Notes: generated from the letters alone by a model not told the origin. Shown: positions 37,052 to 46,799, counted from the first letter of the stretch. The stretch is 64,000 nucleotides of DNA from CAYILR01 sp964364175 (GCA_964364175.1 CAYILR010000021.1:1-64000); one strand, 5' to 3'. Translations and numbers: made by a program.

Positions 37052-38225
37052 TGCAACTGCGCCACTGAACCCTGCTGCAATTGAGGCGCTTTCTGTATTT
37101 TTGGGGCTCGCGCCCCAACAAACTAGCCAGATGAGGTCAGAACCTCAGAAGGCGGCTTATTATAATCCTTCCAGCATCCATTCCTTTGGCCGTCGAGCCA
37201 AACGGATTCTCGCAGAAGTTCGTGAGTCCGTTGCCGCGTCGTTAGGCCCTTCCGTGGATCACGAGCAATTGATTTTTACGAGCTCAGGTACTGAAGCCAA
37301 TCAACTGGCCATCCGCTCGATTCTAGAACCCCTCCTCAGGGCAGGGAAACGCCCTCATTGGATCACAACGTCCGTTGAACATGACTCAGTCCTACAAATG
37401 AAAACATGGCTAGAGGAGCGAGGTGGCCGTTGCAGCCTGATTCCTGTAGATTCGGATGGCCGCATACAGGTTGAAAAACTATCTGAAATCATTGAGCCAG
37501 ACACAGCCCTGGTCAGTGCTGTTTGGGTAAATAATGAAACAGGTGTCATTACGAATGTGGCTGAGATTGCATCACAAACCCGGGCCAGGAGAATCCCGCT
37601 CCATTTGGATGCAGCTCAGGCTTGGGGCAAGCTGCCGATCGACCTAGCTCAGGTTTCAGCGGATCTCGTGAGTGTTTCGGGCCATAAAATCGGAGCTTTG
37701 AGCGGCACAGGGGTGCTTTGGGTAGGACGAGGCATCCCAATTCAGGGTTCCATCCTAGGGAAACAAGAAAAAGGCCGTCGAGGCGGAAGCGAGAACCTGG
37801 CGGGTATTGTCAGTCTAGGCGCAGCAGCCAGGCACTTGCCCAATCAACAAAACTTAGAGAAAATAGCTACATTGCGGGACCGACTCCAGCATGCTATGAG
37901 TGAGCGCATTCCAGGCCTCATGATCAACGGAAAAGATGCCCCCAGGGTATCCAATACGCTGAATGTTTCCATCGATGGGATCGAAGGAGACGGACTCATC
38001 ATGGCTTTGGATTTGGAAGGTTTTGCGGTCAGTGCGGGTTCTGCCTGCTCAAGTGGCGCGCTAGAACCCTCGCATGTATTGATGGCCATGGGCAGGACTA
38101 AAAATCAGGCACTGGCAGCGGTGAGAGTGAGTCTTTCTGCAAACAATACTTGGGAAGAACTCGAAGCTTTCGTGGATGCTTTGGAGCGAGTGGTAAATCG
38201 CTTCAGGAACAGGAATTTAAAATGA
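37029..38225 (+). CDS. Cysteine desulfurase (NifS/IscS family)
   Basis: The PLP enzyme transfers sulfur from cysteine to a protein persulfide, here most likely for MnmA. The 398-residue protein begins MPIYLDHNATAPLNP, has the PLP lysine in SVSGHKIGALSGTGVLW and the catalytic Cys in SAGSACSSGALEPS. Between residues 24 and 41 (near GLAPQQTSQ) there is an insert before YYNPSSIHSFG that other family members lack; it is encoded by a palindromic repeat at 37101-37130 and following bases. Neighbours are the Rrf2 regulator upstream and mnmA, overlapping by four bases, downstream. Confidence 0.93.
   Translation: MPIYLDHNATAPLNPAAIEALSVFLGLAPQQTSQMRSEPQKAAYYNPSSIHSFGRRAKRILAEVRESVAASLGPSVDHEQLIFTSSGTEANQLAIRSILEPLLRAGKRPHWITTSVEHDSVLQMKTWLEERGGRCSLIPVDSDGRIQVEKLSEIIEPDTALVSAVWVNNETGVITNVAEIASQTRARRIPLHLDAAQAWGKLPIDLAQVSADLVSVSGHKIGALSGTGVLWVGRGIPIQGSILGKQEKGRRGGSENLAGIVSLGAAARHLPNQQNLEKIATLRDRLQHAMSERIPGLMINGKDAPRVSNTLNVSIDGIEGDGLIMALDLEGFAVSAGSACSSGALEPSHVLMAMGRTKNQALAAVRVSLSANNTWEELEAFVDALERVVNRFRNRNLK
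37101..37130 (+). repeat. Palindromic repeat copy inside the cysteine desulfurase gene
   Basis: An 18-base palindrome TTGGGGCTCGCGCCCCAA lies at 37101-37118, followed by a CAAACTAGCCAG-like tail shared with the array at 35640-35652. The arms differ from the other copies (GGGGC/GCCCC instead of GTGGC/GCCAC) on both sides, so pairing is kept by compensating changes. It stays in frame and codes for about ten extra residues. Confidence 0.75.
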
Positions 38226-39340
38226 ACTTGGACCCAAAAAAAGCAGGCAAAGTCCTAGTCGCCATGAGCGGTGGCGTGGACAGTTCCGTTACAGCTGCTT
38301 TGTTGAAGAGCCAGGGTTATGATGTGATCGGCGTTCATATGCAGCTTTGGGATCATGGCAAAGCGAATATGGATCGCTTTGGTGGTCGATGTTGCTCGTT
38401 GATTGATGCGAACGATGCCAGTCGGGTTTGTGACCGCATCGATATCCCTTATTACGTGATTAATGCACAAGATGTTTTCATGGAAAAAGTCGTGGATTAT
38501 TTCGTTCACGAGTATCTCCAACAGCGAACCCCCAATCCCTGTGTGGAGTGCAACAATCAAATCAAGTTTAACTACCTTTTCCAAAAGGCAGATGAGCTCG
38601 GTTGCCAATGGGTGGCCACAGGTCATTATGCGCAGGTGCTTCAGGACGAAGTCACCGGGGTTGCACGGATGACGAAGGCTCAAGATGCACAGAAAGATCA
38701 AAGCTATTTCTTGTTTGGACTCACTCAAAAAGCGTTGCAAAGGACAATGATGCCTTTGGGTGGTTTGACTAAGATGATGGTTCGCAAACTAGCAGAGCAA
38801 TACGGATTGACGAATGCCAATAAACCCGACAGCCAGGAAATTTGTTTCATTGGTGAGGAAGGTTACGCTCAATTTATAGAAAAAAAGACAGCGCCAGTTC
38901 TGCGCCCCAAAGGAGTGATTCGAACTCACGACGGAATGGTTTTAGGAGAACATCAAGGATTGCACCAGTACACCATTGGTCAGCGCAAGGGATTGCAGTT
39001 AAACAGTAAAGAACTCGATAAATATTTCGTGATTGGTTTTGATCATGAGAGACATGTTTTGATCGTGGGTCCAGAAGAAAAATTATTTCATTCGGAGCTG
39101 ATGGCTAATCGTTTGAATTGGATTCGTCCAGTGGATCAATTACGGGTTTTGAAGTGCAAAGCTAGGATTCGTTCCCGGCACGACGAGAGCCCTTGCGAAG
39201 TGATGATTTACGAGAACAGTACAGCCCATGTGAAATTCAGCACCCCGCAGCGAGCCATTACGCCAGGACAGGCGATTGTGTTCTATGATGAGAATGACGT
39301 GGTCGGTGGCGGATTCATCGAGCGTATTGGAACTGTATAA
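38222..39340 (+). CDS. mnmA: tRNA-specific 2-thiouridylase MnmA
   Basis: MnmA inserts sulfur at U34 of Lys, Glu and Gln tRNAs. I start at ATG 38222, overlapping the desulfurase stop (ATGA), giving 372 residues. The PP-loop is AMSGGVDSSVTAALL; the first catalytic Cys is in TPNPCVECNNQIKF and the second in NKPDSQEICFIGE; the C-terminal tRNA-binding barrel follows with YTIGQRKGL. The sulfur donor gene lies directly upstream, so the pair works as one pathway. mtaB starts one base after the stop. Confidence 0.95.
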   Translation: MNLDPKKAGKVLVAMSGGVDSSVTAALLKSQGYDVIGVHMQLWDHGKANMDRFGGRCCSLIDANDASRVCDRIDIPYYVINAQDVFMEKVVDYFVHEYLQQRTPNPCVECNNQIKFNYLFQKADELGCQWVATGHYAQVLQDEVTGVARMTKAQDAQKDQSYFLFGLTQKALQRTMMPLGGLTKMMVRKLAEQYGLTNANKPDSQEICFIGEEGYAQFIEKKTAPVLRPKGVIRTHDGMVLGEHQGLHQYTIGQRKGLQLNSKELDKYFVIGFDHERHVLIVGPEEKLFHSELMANRLNWIRPVDQLRVLKCKARIRSRHDESPCEVMIYENSTAHVKFSTPQRAITPGQAIVFYDENDVVGGGFIERIGTV

Positions 39341-39341
39341 A

Positions 39342-40748
39342 ATGTCTTCAAAGCAGTATGTGATCAAAACCCTGGGCTGTAAGGCCAATTGGTATGACAG
39401 CCAATGGGTGGAGAGTCAGCTGCAAGAAAATGAATGGGTTCCAGCTCACGCTACTGAAGACAGGCCAGAAGAAGTAGCTCTTTGTATCGTCAATAGCTGC
39501 ACTGTGACCAACGAGGCGGATAAGCAGAGTCGTAGTATGGCGAAGCGGCTTTCTAAAAAATATCCCCACGCCAAGGTGGTTTTCACGGGGTGCGGAGCCG
39601 AAGTGAATCCTGAAAAAATCGCTCGATCTGCTGGAGTGGACTTCGTAGTGGGGAATCAAGATAAGAGTCGTTTGGCTCATCTGATCGATGGCGCTACTAC
39701 CGAAAAAATCTTAGGCAATGTGACCCCTTATCAGAACCTGCTTTCAAAACATCCGATGGATCGAGAGTGGAGCGTACCCGAAAGTGCTTTCATGAGATTG
39801 CAACCCGTGCAAACGGAACGAACCCGGGCTTTTCTCAAAATCCAAGAGGGATGCGATGCTTTTTGCACCTACTGCATCATTCCGTACGGCCGCGGCCCCG
39901 CGCGCAGCCTGAGTATCGACTCCATTTTAAGGCAAATCCAGCACCTCTCACACGCTGGGGTGAGGGAAGTAGTTTTGACAGGGACCAACATTGGCGATTA
40001 TGGGACGGATGCCAGCGGGGGACGAAGACTGCTGGTGGAACTGGTTTCTGAGATTTTGGAAAAGACGAGAATTGAGAGATTGCGAGTCAGCTCACTGGAT
40101 CCCGTCGAAGCAGAGGAGGGGCTGATCCGACTCATGAAGCAAGATGCGCGATTCTGCCCACACTTCCATATTTCATTACAAAGTCCACACGACAAGGTCC
40201 TCAGACTGATGAAAAGACGCTACAAACTCGAGAATATTCGCGAATCTTTGTTTCGTATATCCTCAACACAGAATCCAACTTTTCTACGACCTTTTATTGG
40301 GATGGACATCATCACAGGATTTCCTGGAGAGGGGTCAGATGAATTTGAAGAAGGGCTACAAACACTTCGTGATTTACCTTGGGATCGACTGCATGTTTTT
40401 CCCTATAGCGAACGCGAAGGAACGCCAGCCACGCGCTTGCCAGGAGTAGTTCCACAAAATATTCGTCTTGAACGTTCAAGGATATTGAATCAATTCAGCT
40501 TTGAACGATTACAAGAACGCTATCGCGATCCTAACGATAAAATTTTTCGACAAGTTTTGATCGAGGGACCGACCCGAGGCCCGGACGGACAACCCACTTG
40601 GTGGGGGGGCTATACCCCTGACTACACCCGGGTCATGGTTCGATCTGAGACTTCTGAATTAGAAAATCAAATCATTGATGTGAGGGGAAAAGAGCTGCTT
40701 TTGAATCGCGCGGCGGGTGAGATCGCTGTTATTGGAGAGGTGCTTTAA
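39342..40748 (+). CDS. mtaB: tRNA t6A37 methylthiotransferase MtaB
   Basis: The enzyme converts t6A37 to ms2t6A37. From ATG 39342 it has 468 residues: N-terminal cysteines in KTLGCKANWYDSQ, VNSCTVTNEAD and FTGCGAEVNP, the radical SAM motif EGCDAFCTYCIIPYGRGPARS and a C-terminal TRAM-like region. TLGCKxN and the NSCTVT segment are typical of MtaB rather than MiaB. It ends with 20 bases of convergent overlap with the nucleotidase gene. Its substrate base is made with the help of TsaE, encoded 4 kb upstream. Confidence 0.9.
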   Translation: MSSKQYVIKTLGCKANWYDSQWVESQLQENEWVPAHATEDRPEEVALCIVNSCTVTNEADKQSRSMAKRLSKKYPHAKVVFTGCGAEVNPEKIARSAGVDFVVGNQDKSRLAHLIDGATTEKILGNVTPYQNLLSKHPMDREWSVPESAFMRLQPVQTERTRAFLKIQEGCDAFCTYCIIPYGRGPARSLSIDSILRQIQHLSHAGVREVVLTGTNIGDYGTDASGGRRLLVELVSEILEKTRIERLRVSSLDPVEAEEGLIRLMKQDARFCPHFHISLQSPHDKVLRLMKRRYKLENIRESLFRISSTQNPTFLRPFIGMDIITGFPGEGSDEFEEGLQTLRDLPWDRLHVFPYSEREGTPATRLPGVVPQNIRLERSRILNQFSFERLQERYRDPNDKIFRQVLIEGPTRGPDGQPTWWGGYTPDYTRVMVRSETSELENQIIDVRGKELLLNRAAGEIAVIGEVL

Positions 40749-42798
40749 AGAAAATCACCGCTTCGTTATTTGTAGTATTCAGCTCTTTTTGAGCATCCCC
40801 ATCCAGCGCAACCCGAAGCGGATAAATTCCGTTGGCCCCTGAAAAAGTCAGATCTTGTTCGAAAAAGAACTCACCCGAATTATTCAACACTGAGGGGAGT
40901 ATCATGGGTTTTGAAATCTCCTCCCAATCCGGTTCTTCGGCGAAGTCTGTACCATGGCGATTTGAATAAAAATGTAATGAAGAACCGGAATTCGCAGATG
41001 CAACCATCCCAAAATTCCGAATTCTTACATTGATTCGCGCTTTCAATTGATCCGGAACCGCGTGGATCGGGGTCATCTTCACATCATAATTGAAAAAGCC
41101 AAGATCTTGGCTCTCGCTGCGAGTGCGATTTCCTACCGGAATTTTATCCGGTGTAAGTGGGGATCGCGCTTGCGCATAATCTTTAATCACCCTCCATGCT
41201 TCCATGCCCGAGTCTTTGAGATCATAAATCCGGATCGCGCCAGGGAGGAGGGAATTAATAAATTGAATCGCAAAAAGAATTCCTCCACTCGATGCCGCAG
41301 TATAAAACCCATTTAAATCGAGGTCTTTTCCCCTGATTTTAATGTTTTTGACAGACAAACCATCGTCGGGCGGAGTGGAAGCGAGAAGTAATCTGGGCAT
41401 CAAAAGAGGGTGTGGACCAGAGGAGGTAAACTCTCGTCCGCCCGTGACACTCTGGGGAGGAACTGAGTTGTATGTAAAACTCAGCTCAGAAGTACTGACA
41501 GGCCCAAAATTCGTCGCTGGCTGCGAAGCAAAGAGCAGATTCAGCATCCATCGCAGGGTGCTGCCTTTGATTTTGAAGGTCTGTAAATCCCAGGCCTTGC
41601 CTGTTTTGTGATTATAGATGGCGGGATTGCTCGCAAAAAAATCAGCGGTGGATAAAGGGCCCTCATTGAGTTGGCCATAAATCAAATCAATTTGATCGAG
41701 CGAAAATTCAGCGTGGGGACTTGCACTGAGGTAGGAATCCGTAGCCAGATTTCCCATCAAATTATCCACACCTTTTCTGCTGACTTCAAAATGAGCGTCT
41801 GCGATGTGATCATGAAAAATCGGGCCGTATCGGTTTTCAATTTGCGCTTCGAGTTGATTAATCCGGGAGTTGATTTCCGGATCTTCTGGAATTTGTGAAT
41901 CAATCTGGATGAGTTTGTAGTTTCTTAGCTCTGCTGCGGGTACTCCCAACACATTGGCATCGGCGCGCTTGCGGATGCGCAAATCGACTCGACCTAAATA
42001 CCTCCCCCAACAGCCAGTTTCTACAACCCAACCCGGGTTTTGCTTAGGGCCACGCAGGACAACACGAGGGGAGCTCAGCTTCACATGATCATGGGCGCCG
42101 ATCACCAAATCAACATCAGGAGCCGTCCTGAGAATTTCTTCATTCATTCGAATATTGTTATGTGACAATACGATAATGCTATCGACTTGCTCTTTGAGGA
42201 TGGCTGCAAGGTCACGAATCACTGGAATAGGGGAGCGGGGCCTGACCGGCGAGAAAAAATCATCATAGATGAATTCATAAGTCACCAGTCCAATGACCGC
42301 GACACGGACACCATTGAAACTATAAATAGTGTAGGGAAGAAATAATCGCGAGAATTCATCTTTATTCGGATAGCGGCTCACATCGATATTGGCTGCCAGA
42401 AGACCCATGCGTGAACGCCCGTTCTTGTACATATTGAGCAAAAAATCCGGGCCGCTGATCCAATCGTGGTTACCCACCACCGCAGCATCGTAGCCGATAG
42501 CCTCCATCATCTTGATGATTTCGGTGCCGTTGTTCAATGTGTAATAAATCTGCCCCTCGGACCAGTCGCCCCCATCAAAAAGCAAGGTGTTCCGTTGCTC
42601 TGCACGCACACGATCCACGACTGTTTTCAGACGTGCGACTCCGCCTAATCCCAGAGCATCTTTCTGCGGACGGAAGTGCGAGTGGAGGTCGTTCGTATGT
42701 AGAATCGTCACGGGAACCGCGTCAGAGGCTGATGCAATCATCCCAAAAACCGCCGAACCTATTGTAATTAATAATAATTGTTTAAAAAAATATAGCAT
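40729..42798 (-). CDS. Secreted 5'-nucleotidase/UshA-type metallophosphatase
   Basis: The 689-residue product has a signal peptide ending near ASASDA (about residue 26). The metallophosphatase domain carries ILHTNDLHSHF, LLFDGGDWSEG, VVGNHDWISG, VLSHNN and GAHDHVKL. The 5'-nucleotidase C-terminal domain (about 345-535) contains LMGNLATDSYL and the substrate-stacking region. Residues 575-689 form an additional beta-rich CARDB-like domain (LKARINVRIRNFGM, NTTNNEAVIFF) not present in UshA. It probably releases nucleosides or phosphate from external nucleotides. Confidence 0.85.
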   Translation of the reverse strand: MLYFFKQLLLITIGSAVFGMIASASDAVPVTILHTNDLHSHFRPQKDALGLGGVARLKTVVDRVRAEQRNTLLFDGGDWSEGQIYYTLNNGTEIIKMMEAIGYDAAVVGNHDWISGPDFLLNMYKNGRSRMGLLAANIDVSRYPNKDEFSRLFLPYTIYSFNGVRVAVIGLVTYEFIYDDFFSPVRPRSPIPVIRDLAAILKEQVDSIIVLSHNNIRMNEEILRTAPDVDLVIGAHDHVKLSSPRVVLRGPKQNPGWVVETGCWGRYLGRVDLRIRKRADANVLGVPAAELRNYKLIQIDSQIPEDPEINSRINQLEAQIENRYGPIFHDHIADAHFEVSRKGVDNLMGNLATDSYLSASPHAEFSLDQIDLIYGQLNEGPLSTADFFASNPAIYNHKTGKAWDLQTFKIKGSTLRWMLNLLFASQPATNFGPVSTSELSFTYNSVPPQSVTGGREFTSSGPHPLLMPRLLLASTPPDDGLSVKNIKIRGKDLDLNGFYTAASSGGILFAIQFINSLLPGAIRIYDLKDSGMEAWRVIKDYAQARSPLTPDKIPVGNRTRSESQDLGFFNYDVKMTPIHAVPDQLKARINVRIRNFGMVASANSGSSLHFYSNRHGTDFAEEPDWEEISKPMILPSVLNNSGEFFFEQDLTFSGANGIYPLRVALDGDAQKELNTTNNEAVIFFKAPLQ

Positions 42799-42880
42799 AA
42801 TCTAATGAGGTATTCTTAAGTCATAAGATCTCCCAGGGCAAGAGGTTGAATAAATTGATACAGTGTGTTAATAAAGTGAG

Positions 42881-43600
42881 GTGCTGCACGAGTTAGAAGA
42901 ACACCTTGGCTATAAATTCGGCGATCAAAGACTGCTTTTGCACGCCTTGACTCATACTTCGTATGGTCATGAGCACCTATCTCATCAACCCATCGCACTC
43001 AGAGACAACGAAAGACTCGAGTTTTTAGGTGATGCAGTACTGGATTTGATCATTTCGGACATTCTTCTGGAGGCATTTCCGGACGCGCGCGAAGGAAAAC
43101 TCTCCAAACTCAGAGCGGCGATGGTGAATGAAAAAACTTTAGCAGGCATCGCACGAACATTTGCTCTACAAGATTATATTCGCTTGGGCAAAGGGGAGCA
43201 AAGAACCTTGGGCGCAGAAAAAGCATCCATTCTCTCCAGCACTCTCGAGGCTTTGATTGCAGCGATTTACCTCGATGGAGGTTATCACGCGATTTATCCC
43301 GTAGTCAGATATCTTTTTTCACCTTTACTCGCGCAAAATCCCGAAATTATTGCTATGGGTGACTATAAGACCCAATTACAAGAATGGGTTCAGGCGCGCT
43401 GGAAGGTTACTCCTAACTATCAACTGATCCAAACCTCTGGCCCTGACCATGCAAAACTTTTTGAAGTGGTGGTGCATGTCAGTGGAAAAACTCTAGCCAA
43501 AGCGGAAGGCCCTTCAAAAAAAGAAGCTGAGCAGAATGCTGCCAGGGTCGCGCTGGAATCCATCCGCGAAATGCCACCCGAGGTGAATCCTCCGCTGTGA
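42881..43600 (+). CDS. rnc: Ribonuclease III
   Basis: RNase III cuts double-stranded RNA, including rRNA precursors. It starts with GTG at 42881 and has 239 residues. The signature NERLEFLGDAVLDL and the second acidic helix STLEALIAAIYLDGG form the catalytic site; the dsRNA-binding domain occupies residues 160-230 (DYKTQLQEWVQARW, KKEAEQNAARVALE). era follows after 25 bases, giving the widespread rnc-era order, and der is next. Confidence 0.95.
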   Translation: MLHELEEHLGYKFGDQRLLLHALTHTSYGHEHLSHQPIALRDNERLEFLGDAVLDLIISDILLEAFPDAREGKLSKLRAAMVNEKTLAGIARTFALQDYIRLGKGEQRTLGAEKASILSSTLEALIAAIYLDGGYHAIYPVVRYLFSPLLAQNPEIIAMGDYKTQLQEWVQARWKVTPNYQLIQTSGPDHAKLFEVVVHVSGKTLAKAEGPSKKEAEQNAARVALESIREMPPEVNPPL

Positions 43601-43625
43601 TATTGCACAGCATGAGAAAGTTTTT

Positions 43626-44522
43626 ATGAAAAAATCTGGCTTCGTCGCTCTCGTCGGGCGCCCCAACTCTGGGAAATCCACTTTGCTCAACCGTCTTTTG
43701 GACATGGATATCTCCATTGTCTCTCCTAAGGCGCAAACCACGCGTGAAAACCTAGTGGGAATCCTAAATGAGCCCAAGGGGCAAATTTGCTTTGTGGATA
43801 CACCCGGAATCCACTCTGCAAAAGAAGGCAGCATCAACGAATTCATGATTCATCAGGCTGGACATGCTTTGGAGAGTCCGAATGCGGTTTGGTATCTTTT
43901 GGATCCTTATTCAAAACTGCCTGTCGAAAAGGTCGTGATCGATGCTTTGGCTCGTGTAAAATCCCCGATTTTCATCGTTCCAAACAAGGCCGATTTACCC
44001 CAAAATGCAGCTAATTTAGTGGTCGAAGAAGTTCAGAATGAACTCAAAACCCTGGGTGCCAATGTCCAGGGCGTGTTCAGTATTTCTGCTCTAAAAAATG
44101 TTGGCATTCAAACGCTCCTCAACGAAACTTGGCGTTTAATGCCGCACGGAGAACTTTATTTTCCGGACACCGAACAAGTCACTGACAAACCCATGCGATT
44201 TTTTGCTGCAGAGTTAGTACGCGAGCAGCTTTTTCTGCAACTGGGAGACGAAGTTCCTTATTCTTGCGCAGTGGGAATCGACAGATTCGACGAATCCCTC
44301 CGGATGCCACGAATTGAAGCCACGATTTTTGTCGAGCGCGATTCCCAAAAAGGAATCGTGATCGGCGCCAAGGCCGCAAAAATCAAGGCCATCGGAGAAA
44401 AAGCCCGAGGATCCATCGAAAAAATGATGGGAACCCAAGTCTTCTTGGGCCTCCAAGTCAAAGTTCTCAAAGATTGGTCCAAAGAACCCGAAAAACTTAA
44501 GCAGTTAGGATATGTAATATGA
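43626..44522 (+). CDS. era: GTPase Era
   Basis: Era binds the 3' end of 16S rRNA and assists 30S assembly. The 298-residue protein has G1 VGRPNSGKSTLLNRLL, G2 region SPKAQTTREN, G3 DTPGIHSAKEG and G4 NKADLP, followed by a KH domain at about residues 205-290 (VERDSQKGIVIGAKAAKIKA). It overlaps der by four bases, so the two GTPases are translationally coupled. Confidence 0.96.
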   Translation: MKKSGFVALVGRPNSGKSTLLNRLLDMDISIVSPKAQTTRENLVGILNEPKGQICFVDTPGIHSAKEGSINEFMIHQAGHALESPNAVWYLLDPYSKLPVEKVVIDALARVKSPIFIVPNKADLPQNAANLVVEEVQNELKTLGANVQGVFSISALKNVGIQTLLNETWRLMPHGELYFPDTEQVTDKPMRFFAAELVREQLFLQLGDEVPYSCAVGIDRFDESLRMPRIEATIFVERDSQKGIVIGAKAAKIKAIGEKARGSIEKMMGTQVFLGLQVKVLKDWSKEPEKLKQLGYVI

Positions 44523-45949
44523 GCTCCACTGAAAATACAACAAGTGGCTCGCGCCATGACAAACAACAGGACCCCTGTGTGGTGATCGTTGGACGCCCCA
44601 ACGTTGGAAAAAGCACTTTATTTAATCGTCTCTATGGAAAAAGACGCTCACTCGTCCATGACGAACCGGGTGTCACTCGAGATCGTATCATCGAAAAAGC
44701 AGTTTGGTGGCAAAAGAAACGACCTTTTCCACTGCAATTGATCGACACGGGAGGAATCGGTGGCGCTCGTTTTGCTGCTGAAATCGAAAACCAAGTTCAA
44801 ATCGCTTTGCAAAGCGCCAATCTGGTTCTTTTTGTTTTGGACGGCGAGGCGGGGCCAACTCCCGCTGACCAAGAAATTTTGCGATCGCTTCAAAAAGCAG
44901 GCGTTCTTCAAAAAATTCCCACCATCGGAGTCATCAACAAACTCGATCACGTGAGCCGAGAGCGTTGGTCCAATGATTTCTTTGAATTGGGAATGAAAAA
45001 TCTGCTAGGAATTTCTGCTGAGCATGGGATCGGAATTGATGAACTTCAAGAAACCATCCGCGATCTGCTGACACCCAAATCCGAGACCGAGGAATCAGAA
45101 GAAGAAGTCACTCCAACCGAGGAAAAATCTGCTCCAGAAATAGCCGAAGAAGCGCCCATCGATCACACTCTTCGATTGGCCGTCGTCGGTCGTCCGAACG
45201 TCGGAAAAAGTACTCTGATCAATGCACTTCTGCACGAAGAACGCATGATCACCAGTCCAATTGCTGGAACGACTGTGGATTCGATTGATACTCCCGCGCG
45301 TATTTTTGATCGGGATTTGGTTCTGATTGATACTGCTGGAATTCGCCGTAAGAGCAAAACCGAGCAAGGTGTAGAAGTCCTTTCTGTCGTTCAAACTCGC
45401 AAAGCATTAGATCGCTGTAACGTTGCTGCACTTTTGATCGATGCTGACGAAGGAATCACGGATCAAGACGAAAAAATTGCAGGCCTCATTGACGAAGTGG
45501 GATGCGCAGTCATGATCGTCGTCAACAAGTGGGATTTGATGAAAAGAAAAGGTTTTACGCAAGAAATGGCCGCCGAGCATATTCGTTCGAAAACCGCCTT
45601 CATGCGACATGCTCCGATTTTGTTTACCAGTGCTAAAAACAAAATGGGCTTGGATGCTGTAGTAGAGCTTGCTGTCGAAATTCTCGAACACCGTCAGCTT
45701 CGCATCTCAACCAAGGAACTGACCGAGTTTATCAAAATGGAAGCCGGCGTTCATAATACACGCAACGTAAAATTCTACATGAGCCATCAGGCTGGAACCA
45801 ATCCGCCCACATTTGTCAGCCATGTCAGCGAACCCAAAAACATTCACTATTCGTTGAAACGGCATTTCATCAACGCCATTCGCGAGCGATGGGGCTATAT
45901 GGGAAGTCCGGTGCGGGTTGTTTTCAGAAAGTCTGCGAATACGCCTTAG
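44519..45949 (+). CDS. der: GTPase Der (EngA), tandem G domains
   Basis: Der has two GTPase domains and acts in 50S assembly. The 476-residue protein shows G1 motifs twice (VGRPNVGKSTLFN and VGRPNVGKSTLIN), G3 DTGGIGG and DTAGIRR, G4 NKLD and NKWD, and a C-terminal KH-like domain. An acidic linker lies at about residues 190-215. The first 20 residues before CVVIVGRP are unlike the usual short start and contain a repeat-derived segment TSGSRHDKQ. The next gene is convergent with 7 bases between stop codons. Confidence 0.96.
   Translation: MSSTENTTSGSRHDKQQDPCVVIVGRPNVGKSTLFNRLYGKRRSLVHDEPGVTRDRIIEKAVWWQKKRPFPLQLIDTGGIGGARFAAEIENQVQIALQSANLVLFVLDGEAGPTPADQEILRSLQKAGVLQKIPTIGVINKLDHVSRERWSNDFFELGMKNLLGISAEHGIGIDELQETIRDLLTPKSETEESEEEVTPTEEKSAPEIAEEAPIDHTLRLAVVGRPNVGKSTLINALLHEERMITSPIAGTTVDSIDTPARIFDRDLVLIDTAGIRRKSKTEQGVEVLSVVQTRKALDRCNVAALLIDADEGITDQDEKIAGLIDEVGCAVMIVVNKWDLMKRKGFTQEMAAEHIRSKTAFMRHAPILFTSAKNKMGLDAVVELAVEILEHRQLRISTKELTEFIKMEAGVHNTRNVKFYMSHQAGTNPPTFVSHVSEPKNIHYSLKRHFINAIRERWGYMGSPVRVVFRKSANTP
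44543..44570 (+). repeat. Palindromic repeat copy inside the 5' end of der
   Basis: GTGGCTCGCGCCAT at 44544-44557, then GACAAACAACAG, matches the units at 35561-35640 with one change in the last stem base, which still allows a G-T pair. It is read in frame as SGSRHDKQQ. Confidence 0.75.
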
Positions 45950-45956
45950 TCAGTAC

Positions 45957-46799
45957 TTACCAACTAAACATGATGCTTGCGTTTGCTGTATAAAAATACC
46001 CCGTCAAATCCGTAATCCCAGGATTGGTTTGAAATGTTGAGCTATTGTTATCCTTGAAACTAGGCATGTGCACTTTACCCTCGAGAGTCAGGTAAATTCT
46101 CCGAGGCTTGAGGGCAAACTCCATTCCGAGCCCCCCGCAAACTCCAATGCTTGAATCTTTTTGCTCAACGGCACCTTCGACATTGTTTGTCTCCGTTTTT
46201 GAGTAGGAGCCCACCCCCCCCAAAACATAGGGATTAGCTGCACTGATCGCAGCGACCAAGTTATGTGTATCAAAATAATATTTGAGGTCGGCACCTACGC
46301 GATTGAAAGCGATGTCTGCGCTCTGTCCTTCCGTAGTTGTCGCGGCACCTGAAGTCGACTTGCCAGAAGTGTCGCTCGAAGAGGTGGTGTCATAGCTGTG
46401 AGCAACCATGTAAAAATTCAAATCCATCGCCAGGTGAAAATCGAACCAATAGTGCAACTTGAAGTCCACCATCGGAAAACCGCCTTGCCACAACACACCC
46501 CGATTTCCTGTCACTCCTTGAAACCCAGTTCCCACACTGAGCGCATAAAGCCTGCCGTATTTTAGAAAACGAGTCTCTTCTTCTTCTTCTTTCTCCTCAT
46601 CAAACGCGGCGTATTCAGTGTAGGGAGTCGTGCTAAAATCCTCTTCCTCCACACTGGCTGGGGGAGGAGCTTTGGGTCCTGGAGGTGTTGCTGTCGGAGG
46701 AGGCTGCTGAGCCCAGGCAGATACCGACAGGACGGCAAACACCCACTGTGCCACTAATCCGAGTACGAATAATTTAAAAATAGAAATGGATTCCCGCAT
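45957..46799 (-). CDS. Predicted outer-membrane beta-barrel protein
   Basis: I start at ATG 46799, giving 280 residues; the longer frame lacks a signal sequence. A signal peptide ends near SAWAQ (about residue 29), followed by a Pro-rich stretch and a very acidic segment (EEKEEEEETRF). From residue 80 on the sequence looks like an 8-10 strand barrel with aromatic girdles, ending in ANASIMFSW with the C-terminal aromatic typical of outer-membrane proteins. The upstream partner overlaps by 26 bases. The family is not recognised. Confidence 0.6.
   Translation of the reverse strand: MRESISIFKLFVLGLVAQWVFAVLSVSAWAQQPPPTATPPGPKAPPPASVEEEDFSTTPYTEYAAFDEEKEEEEETRFLKYGRLYALSVGTGFQGVTGNRGVLWQGGFPMVDFKLHYWFDFHLAMDLNFYMVAHSYDTTSSSDTSGKSTSGAATTTEGQSADIAFNRVGADLKYYFDTHNLVAAISAANPYVLGGVGSYSKTETNNVEGAVEQKDSSIGVCGGLGMEFALKPRRIYLTLEGKVHMPSFKDNNSSTFQTNPGITDLTGYFYTANASIMFSW

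Noticed and set aside
40729..40748. Convergent overlap of mtaB and the nucleotidase as a regulatory antisense site
   Set aside because: A 20-base tail overlap is common in compact genomes, and no terminator or structure supports a special role.
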